Source of the DNA: Acidobacteriota bacterium
GTDB lineage: Bacteria; Acidobacteriota; Vicinamibacteria; Vicinamibacterales; CAVVIG01
Direction: 5' to 3'
Assembly (NCBI GenBank): GCA_003223775.1
Contig: QHWK01000477.1
Coordinates: forward strand, 1 to 5,442
Length of the DNA: 5,442 nucleotides
Under the pieces are notes generated by a model. It saw only the letters and a list, made by a program, of their open reading frames with translations, did no database searches and was not told the DNA's origin. Below are positions 1 to 3,440 of this stretch, in pieces (position 1 is the stretch's first letter; the number at the start of each line of letters is the position of its first letter). Made by a program: the position numbers and the translations under genes.

Positions 1-345
1 GTCGCGCATGTGCTCGCGCCGCGCCTCGACGTCAACGCGGCGATCCGCGAGGAGTCGATCTCGTTGATGCGGCAGCGGATGCTCCGGTCGGTCTCGCCGA
101 CGCGCGTGCTCTCGACGATGCTGGAGGCGGAGCAGTTCGCCGAGGCGAACCGCGTCGCGCTCGGCCTGGTGATGGCGGCGCTCATCGTCGCCGCCGCGCT
201 CATCATGCAGGTGCCGACGACGTTCCGGCTGCTCGGCTACCCGGGCCTCGCGATGATTCTGTTCGTGGCTGCGGGATCCGCCGGCGCGATGCTCGCGATC
301 CAGATCGTGAATCACGATCGCACGTCGCGCCGGCCGCGTCTGTAG
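1..345 (+). CDS. UbiB/ABC1-kinase-like protein, C-terminal part (5' end outside window)
   Basis: The reading frame is open from the first base and ends at TAG 343-345, giving 114 residues of a protein that begins upstream. I see a segment V-A-x-x-L-A-P-R-L-D near residues 1-10. It resembles the 'G-V-x-R-x-L-D-P' stretch that follows the kinase-like fold of UbiB/ABC1 proteins. A charged helical region follows, then two hydrophobic segments at about residues 52-71 and 78-102, and a short basic tail. Paired C-terminal membrane helices after the atypical kinase domain are typical of bacterial UbiB, an inner-membrane ATPase/kinase-like protein supporting ubiquinone and other isoprenoid-lipid metabolism. 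None of the catalytic motifs (KxGQ, the ATP-binding lysine, the metal-binding aspartate) lie in the window, so activity cannot be judged. The ATG at 10 is an internal methionine, not the start. Another membrane protein with a two-helix tail is possible. Confidence 0.72.
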   Translation, partial: VAHVLAPRLDVNAAIREESISLMRQRMLRSVSPTRVLSTMLEAEQFAEANRVALGLVMAALIVAAALIMQVPTTFRLLGYPGLAMILFVAAGSAGAMLAIQIVNHDRTSRRPRL

Positions 346-357
346 AGAACGCGTTCT
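346..357. repeat. 12-bp perfect palindrome between convergent genes
   Basis: AGAACGCGTTCT is identical to its reverse complement. It fills the 11-bp gap between the TAG of the UbiB-like gene and the TAA of the convergent small gene, and touches the latter. It could form a 4-bp stem with a 4-base loop in transcripts from either side. With no clear U-tract on either strand and such a short stem, it is at best a weak bidirectional terminator, and may be chance. Confidence 0.3.
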
Positions 358-884
358 TACTTCACCAACGAGCAATTCGCGGCGATCATCTTCACCGAAT
401 TCACGGTGAGCTGGCGCACGACGATCTGCGTCTGCGCGGTCGTCTCGACCTTCGGCTTCGCGCCGCCGGCCGACCCGGTCGTGCCCTGTGTGTTCGCCGC
501 GCCGGCGCTCTTGTCGGTCGTTCCCGCCGTCACCTGCGGCGCCGCTTCGACGCCGGTCACCTCCACCGTGTGGCCGACGTGCGCCTTCAGATCGTCGGGC
601 TTCGACGCGTTCAGCGTGTAGGTGATCGTCTTCGCCACCTTTGTGCCCGCGGGCGTCGTCGCCGTCGTTCCGGTCGGCGTTTCCTTCGCCGCCGCGTCGG
701 CGGGCGCGGTGAGCGTGAACGTATTGTTCGGGCCGGCCGCGACGCACCCTGTGGCGGTAATGGTCGCGTTCGCGTTCGGCGCCGTTGACGGCGTCGCGCG
801 GCCGGTCGGCTGCTGCGCGGTTTGCGCCGCAGCGCCAATCGTCGCCGCCGATGCGATCGAGAGAGCGATGATTACGTTCCTCAT
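357..884 (-). CDS. Small secreted Ala/Thr-rich protein of unknown function, OB-fold-like
   Basis: This is a 175-residue protein of unrecognised function. The start at 884 is chosen because GGAGG (900-896) lies 11 bases upstream and because the protein then begins with a clean signal peptide (MRNVIIALSIASAATIGAAA, cleavage probably after residue 20). An in-frame ATG at 911 and another at 935 would add residues ahead of the signal peptide and lack a Shine-Dalgarno. The mature part starts with a Gln/Thr/Pro-rich linker (21-40), then T-G-C-V (45-48), F-T-L-T (56-59), I-T-Y-T-L (87-91), H-V-G-H-x-V-E-V-T-G (102-111), and L-T-V-N-S-V-K-M near the end with Cys171. This spacing of strands resembles small exported OB-fold-like proteins common in Acidobacteria (from memory, inference). 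The middle (61-82 and 112-150) is low-complexity Ala/Thr/Gly. Cys47 and Cys171 could form a disulfide in the periplasm. No catalytic motif is visible. Antisense frames here are shadows. Confidence 0.75.
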   Translation of the reverse strand: MRNVIIALSIASAATIGAAAQTAQQPTGRATPSTAPNANATITATGCVAAGPNNTFTLTAPADAAAKETPTGTTATTPAGTKVAKTITYTLNASKPDDLKAHVGHTVEVTGVEAAPQVTAGTTDKSAGAANTQGTTGSAGGAKPKVETTAQTQIVVRQLTVNSVKMIAANCSLVK

Positions 885-895
885 CTGTTCTAGTG

Positions 896-900
896 CCTCC
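896..900 (-). promoter_or_regulatory. Ribosome binding site deciding the start of the small secreted protein
   Basis: GGAGG on the minus strand lies 11 bases ahead of the ATG at 884-882. It supports that start over the in-frame ATGs at 911 and 935, which have no comparable motif. Confidence 0.65.
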
Positions 901-932
901 AGTTCGGTCATGAAGTGCAGAATCTGCGCCAG

Positions 933-951
933 CACCGCGAATCACCGCGAA
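933..951. repeat. Two direct 9-bp repeats at 10-bp period, operator-like
   Basis: CACCGCGAA occurs at 933-941 and again at 943-951, separated by one T. A 10-bp period places both copies on nearly the same face of the helix, as in direct-repeat operators such as response-regulator boxes. It sits in the only intergenic space between two divergent genes. No regulator gene is present in the window, so the role is inferred from position alone, and two copies in GC-rich DNA may be coincidence. Confidence 0.3.
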
Positions 952-970
952 ACGATTACGATACCGGCGC

Positions 971-1648
971 GTGTCGCCGACCGTTGCAGCGATCCTTGCG
1001 CTTGCGGCCGCTGGCTGGGCTCTCGCCGCGATCGTTATGGCCGCGTTGTGGGTAGGCCATCTCCGCCTGCAGCGCGCCGGCCTCGCCGACGCAGCCTGGC
1101 CGCTCGTCGCCGGCGCGCTCGCCGTCTTCTACGCCAACGTCGGCGGGGGCGCGGCGGCGCGGCGTTCGGCGATCGCCTGGATGATCGGATCGTGGGGCGC
1201 GCGGCTGGGCGTCTACTGGGTGTGGGATCGCGTGCTCAGCCGGCCGCGCGAGCCGCATCGCCGCGAACCACTGCTCGCGTTCGAGCGGAAGGCCCTCGTT
1301 GCGCTGTTCTTTTCTCTTCCCGCAATCTTTGCCGCCATCGATCCCGAGACAACACTCGGCATGCGTGAGCTCGCTGCGAGCGCGCTGTGGCTCGTCGGCT
1401 TCGCAGGAGAGACGACTGCGGATCGTCAGCTCGTGCGGTGGCGCCGCGCGAACAACGAAGGTGCGTGCACGTCCGGCGTGTGGCGCTACGTGCCGCACGC
1501 GCACGACGTGTTCGAGCTCGTCACGTGGGGCGCGCACGCGCTGTTTGCGGCGGCGTCGCCGTTTGGCTGGATCGCAATCGCATGCCCGGCGGCGGCCGCC
1601 TACCAGGCATGGAATGGCACGCGTCATGCTCAGCTTAGGAGATTGTGA
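971..1648 (+). CDS. DUF1295-type (steroid 5-alpha-reductase-like) membrane protein, short and divergent
   Basis: A 225-residue hydrophobic protein with about six membrane segments (roughly 3-28, 38-58, 67-85, 107-122, 132-148 and 183-212). Family landmarks visible in order: D40-x-x-W43, W75-G-x-R-L79, F-S-L-P near 114-117, then E147-x-x-A-D151-x-Q153 and G169-V-W-R-Y173. These match DUF1295 proteins, inner-membrane relatives of steroid 5-alpha-reductases and isoprenylcysteine methyltransferases whose substrates are mostly unknown. Two things are odd. The usual R-H-P-N-Y-F-x-E after G-x-W-R-Y is here P-H-A-H-D-V-F-E (175-182). The C-terminal stretch of about 35-40 residues seen in typical members (total near 255-270) is absent. 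The start is GTG 971; no ATG, GTG or TTG lies upstream in frame back to 938, and no Shine-Dalgarno is visible. It overlaps the AsmA gene by 4 bases, so the two are probably co-transcribed. Family assignment is fairly sure; catalytic competence is doubtful. Confidence 0.72.
   Translation: MSPTVAAILALAAAGWALAAIVMAALWVGHLRLQRAGLADAAWPLVAGALAVFYANVGGGAAARRSAIAWMIGSWGARLGVYWVWDRVLSRPREPHRREPLLAFERKALVALFFSLPAIFAAIDPETTLGMRELAASALWLVGFAGETTADRQLVRWRRANNEGACTSGVWRYVPHAHDVFELVTWGAHALFAAASPFGWIAIACPAAAAYQAWNGTRHAQLRRL
1637..1641 (+). promoter_or_regulatory. Ribosome binding site ahead of the AsmA-family gene
   Basis: AGGAG lies inside the last codons of the DUF1295-like gene, 3 bases before GTG 1645. 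The spacing is shorter than the usual 5-9 bases, so initiation may be modest or depend on ribosomes ending at the overlapping TGA (1646-1648). The next in-frame ATG (1699) has no Shine-Dalgarno, so GTG 1645 remains the better start. Confidence 0.5.
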
Positions 1649-3258
1649 AGCTGGATTCCCTGCAGCCGGTGCCGACGACGACCGCGGCGCCTCGCCGCAT
1701 GCGGAAACGCACAATTCTGGTGCTGCTCGCGCTGAGCTTCATCGGTTTCGTTGCGGCAGTGCTGAGCGTCATCATCGCGAACGTTCCGCTTTCGCCGGAC
1801 ATCCTGCGCACACGGATGGTCGCTGCGTTGTCCGACAAGCTCGACAGCGACGTGGAGATCGGCGAGCTCGCGCTGCGCGTCTATCCGACGCTGCGCATCG
1901 AAGGGACAAACCTGCGCATCCGTCGCCGCGGCGCGGCGTCCGGTCTGCCGCCGCTCATCACCGTCAAGTCGTTCCATGTCGATGGCAGCCTGCTCGCGCT
2001 CTCGCGCAAGCACGTGGAACACGTCAAGCTCGACGGCCTCGATATCAACGTGCCGCCGAAGTCCGAGCGCGTGCAGCAGCGGAAGATTCGCCACGAGGAG
2101 CCGCAGCCGCAGGCCACCGCGGGCCCGGCGGACGCGCCGCCGCGGGCGACCGACCGGCCCGACACGCCGAACGAACGCAAGCGCGATCCGTTGAACGACG
2201 GCGGCGTCGTCACGATGCACCGCCTGGGCGCGACCAAGCCGTGGCCGTTCGACGCGACGCTCACCAACGGAGTGCCGCCCGGCGAGATCGTCACGCACGG
2301 CGACTTCGGGCCGTGGAGCCGCGACGAGCCTGGCGACACGCCGGTCAAGGGGAACTTCGACTTCGCAAAAGCGGATCTCGGCGTGTTCAAGGGGATCTCG
2401 GGCATCCTGTCGTCGCGCGGCTCGTTCCAGGGCACGCTCGACGAGATTCACGCGAACGGCGAAACCGACACGCCTGATTTCACGGTCGCCGTCGGCGGAC
2501 ATCGGTTCGCGCTGCACACGAAATATCGCGCGACGATCGACGGCACCAACGGCGATACGCGCCTCGAACAGATCGACGCGGCCTTTCTGAACTCGCATCT
2601 GCTCGCGAAGGGCGCGGTGCTCGACGCGCCGAAGGGACAGCACGGCCGGACCGTGGCGCTCGAGGTCACGATGGATCAGGCGCGCGTCGAGGACGTGATG
2701 GTGATGGCGGTGCGGACGCCGAAGCCGCCGATGACCGGCGGCCTGCGATTGACGACGAAGTTCCTGCTTCCGCCGGGCGAGCGCGACGTCTCGCAGCGGC
2801 TGCGCCTCGACGGCCGCTTCGTGATCGCGAGCACGAAGTTCACGAACTACGACGTCCAGGGGCGGATCGACGAGTTGAGCAAACGCAGCCGCGGCGACGC
2901 CGATCAGCCCGGCCGGCCCAACGTGGTCTCCAACTTTCAGGGGCGGTTCACGCTCGCCGACGGCCGACTGGCGCTGCCCGATCTCACCTTCTTCGTCCCC
3001 GGCGCGAAGGTTGAGCTCGCCGGGGGCTACGCGCTCAAGCCCGAGACGCTCGACTTCAAGGGACAGGTCGTCCTCGACAGCCCGGTGTCCGACATGGTCA
3101 CTGGCTGGAAGAAATGGCTGCTGAAGCCGGCGGACTCGATCTTCGCGAAGCCGAAGAAAGACGGAAAAGGCAGCATCATCCCGATAAAGGTCCAGGGCAC
3201 CCGCAGCGAACCGAAGTTCGGCCTCGACGTCCGTTCCGTCCTGAAGCGCCGCGGCTGA
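1645..3258 (+). CDS. AsmA-family envelope protein
   Basis: A 537-residue protein with a short cytosolic N-terminus, one membrane helix (about 23-47) and a large periplasmic part. Residues 48-137 show the AsmA N-terminal pattern: P-L-S-P-D-I-L...L-S-D-K-L-D-S-D-V-E-I-G-E-L, then L-R-V-Y-P-T-L-R-I-E-G, and a V-K-L-D-G-L-D-I-N-V strand. A charged, Pro/Ala-rich linker occupies about 139-187. Residues 190-425 are a beta-rich middle with F-G-P-W-S, L-G-V-F-K-G-I-S-G-I-L and G-E-T-D-T-P-D-F. Residues 427-527 are an AsmA-like C-terminal unit (F-x-G-R-F-T-L-A-D-G, L-x-F-x-V-P-G-A, I-P-I-K-V-x-G-T). AsmA proteins are bridge-like repeating-beta-groove proteins linked to phospholipid transport and outer-membrane homeostasis; this role is inferred by family. 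Start GTG 1645 overlaps the upstream stop (GTGA), indicating translational coupling. ATG 1699 is an alternative that would remove 18 cytosolic residues and keep the helix. Confidence 0.82.
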   Translation: MKLDSLQPVPTTTAAPRRMRKRTILVLLALSFIGFVAAVLSVIIANVPLSPDILRTRMVAALSDKLDSDVEIGELALRVYPTLRIEGTNLRIRRRGAASGLPPLITVKSFHVDGSLLALSRKHVEHVKLDGLDINVPPKSERVQQRKIRHEEPQPQATAGPADAPPRATDRPDTPNERKRDPLNDGGVVTMHRLGATKPWPFDATLTNGVPPGEIVTHGDFGPWSRDEPGDTPVKGNFDFAKADLGVFKGISGILSSRGSFQGTLDEIHANGETDTPDFTVAVGGHRFALHTKYRATIDGTNGDTRLEQIDAAFLNSHLLAKGAVLDAPKGQHGRTVALEVTMDQARVEDVMVMAVRTPKPPMTGGLRLTTKFLLPPGERDVSQRLRLDGRFVIASTKFTNYDVQGRIDELSKRSRGDADQPGRPNVVSNFQGRFTLADGRLALPDLTFFVPGAKVELAGGYALKPETLDFKGQVVLDSPVSDMVTGWKKWLLKPADSIFAKPKKDGKGSIIPIKVQGTRSEPKFGLDVRSVLKRRG

Positions 3259-3261
3259 TCC

Positions 3262-3328
3262 CCTCGATCCAGGATCAGATCCAGGATCAGATCCTGGATC
3301 TGATCCTGGATCACATCCAGGATCGAGG
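3262..3328. repeat. Palindromic array: five 12-bp GATCCWGGATC units forming a long hairpin
   Basis: Five units start at 3266, 3278, 3290, 3302 and 3314, each an 11-bp odd palindrome GATCCWGGATC plus one spacer base (the fifth begins CATCC). The central W is A, A, T, T, A, so units one and two are mirrored by three and four. The result is a perfect inverted repeat with 23-bp arms, 3266-3288 and 3290-3312, around a single base at 3289. An outer pair CCTCGATCC (3262-3270) and GGATCGAGG (3320-3328) frames the whole block. It begins 4 bp after the AsmA stop codon. RNA from either strand would fold into a very stable hairpin. There is no U-tract, so it may act as a transcript-end stabiliser or partial terminator, or be a REP/BIME-like element. 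Confidence 0.9.
3266..3312 (+). terminator. Possible terminator or mRNA-stabilising hairpin after the AsmA gene
   Basis: The transcript downstream of the AsmA stop can form a hairpin of up to about 22-23 pairs with an almost zero-length loop, starting 7 bases after the TGA. Position suits a transcript end between the AsmA unit and the separately promoted receptor gene. The bases after the stem (ACATCCAGG) lack the T-run of an intrinsic terminator, so a stabilising or attenuating role is just as likely. Confidence 0.4.
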
Positions 3329-3370
3329 TTCCTGCGGCTGCGCGCGGGTGCGCATTCCTGCCTCCATCTA

Positions 3371-3399
3371 TTGATTCCCAACGGTTGAGCCGATAGAGT
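3371..3399 (+). promoter_or_regulatory. Candidate sigma-70-type promoter of the receptor gene
   Basis: TTGATT (3371-3376) and TAGAGT (3394-3399) each match the -35 and -10 consensus at 4 of 6 positions and are exactly 17 bp apart. They lie in the AT-richer part of the intergenic region. The predicted transcription start, near 3406, gives a leader of about 35 bases. The assignment is by eye; TTGAGC (3385-3390) is an alternative -35 without a good partner. Confidence 0.4.
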
Positions 3400-3403
3400 C
3401 CTA

Positions 3404-3415
3404 GACACTAGTGTC
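3404..3415. promoter_or_regulatory. Perfect 12-bp palindrome, probable operator
   Basis: GACACTAGTGTC equals its reverse complement. It sits directly after the candidate -10 and over the predicted transcription start, where a dimeric repressor would block initiation. Its GACA...TGTC half-sites are loosely like the TACA/TGTA dyads of BlaI/MecI-type repressors, but no regulator is encoded in the window and the binding protein is unknown. Confidence 0.45.
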
Positions 3416-3427
3416 GTCCTCTGTCCT

Positions 3428-3433
3428 AAAGGA
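3428..3433 (+). promoter_or_regulatory. Ribosome binding site of the receptor gene
   Basis: AAAGGA with a 7-base spacer to ATG 3441 is well placed and fixes the start of the TonB-dependent receptor. TCCT occurs at 3399-3402, 3417-3420 and 3424-3427, each able to pair with the AGGA core, but only over four bases. Confidence 0.7.
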
Positions 3434-3440
3434 TTCTCTT

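Larger units (their letters stand above)
885..970. promoter_or_regulatory. Divergent intergenic region, presumed back-to-back promoters
   Basis: These 86 bp separate the divergent starts at 884 (minus) and 971 (plus), so both promoters are expected here or just inside the genes. The only clear structure is the direct repeat at 933-951. On the plus strand TACGAT (957-962) is a possible -10 element. It lies only 8 bases before the GTG at 971 with no Shine-Dalgarno between, which would fit a leaderless or nearly leaderless message. No convincing -35 was found on either strand, so the exact promoter positions are unassigned. Confidence 0.35.
3259..3440. other. Intergenic region with palindromic array, promoter and 5' leader
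   Basis: A 182-bp non-coding stretch between the AsmA stop and the receptor ATG. It holds, in order, the palindromic array (3262-3328), a stretch with only a weak 5-bp inverted repeat TGCGC/GCGCA (3339-3354), a noticeably AT-richer promoter segment (about 3361-3440), a 12-bp palindrome (3404-3415) and a Shine-Dalgarno (3428-3433). No small gene with a plausible start and ribosome binding site is seen. Confidence 0.7.

Noticed and set aside
622..1368. A 248-codon plus-strand frame opposite the small secreted protein and into the DUF1295-like gene
   Set aside because: The minus strand has a signal peptide and a GGAGG site, and the downstream half overlaps a membrane protein with family motifs; this frame turns into Arg-rich nonsense.
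971..1648. A frameshift explaining the short C-terminus of the DUF1295-like gene
   Set aside because: The alternative frames after about 1600 do not encode the missing family segment, and the AsmA gene begins at once, so a true shortened protein is more likely than a sequencing error.
1299..2477. A 392-codon plus-strand frame spanning the DUF1295/AsmA junction
   Set aside because: The product is almost entirely Arg/Ala/His-rich, with no family resemblance, and it crosses two well-supported genes.
3262..3328. Palindromic array read as insertion-sequence ends or a CRISPR array
   Set aside because: Units are contiguous without unique spacers, there is no transposase, and no target-site duplication is visible around it.
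3339..3354. TGCGC/GCGCA inverted repeat as an intrinsic terminator
   Set aside because: A 5-bp stem with a 6-base loop and no T-run is expected by chance in sequence of this composition.
1630..3408. A 592-codon open frame on the minus strand opposite the AsmA gene
   Set aside because: Its product is an Arg/His/Ala-rich composition without domains or a hydrophobic core, it runs through the palindromic array as Asp-Pro-Gly repeats, and the plus-strand AsmA frame has clear family motifs. In GC-rich DNA, stop codons are rare opposite real genes.
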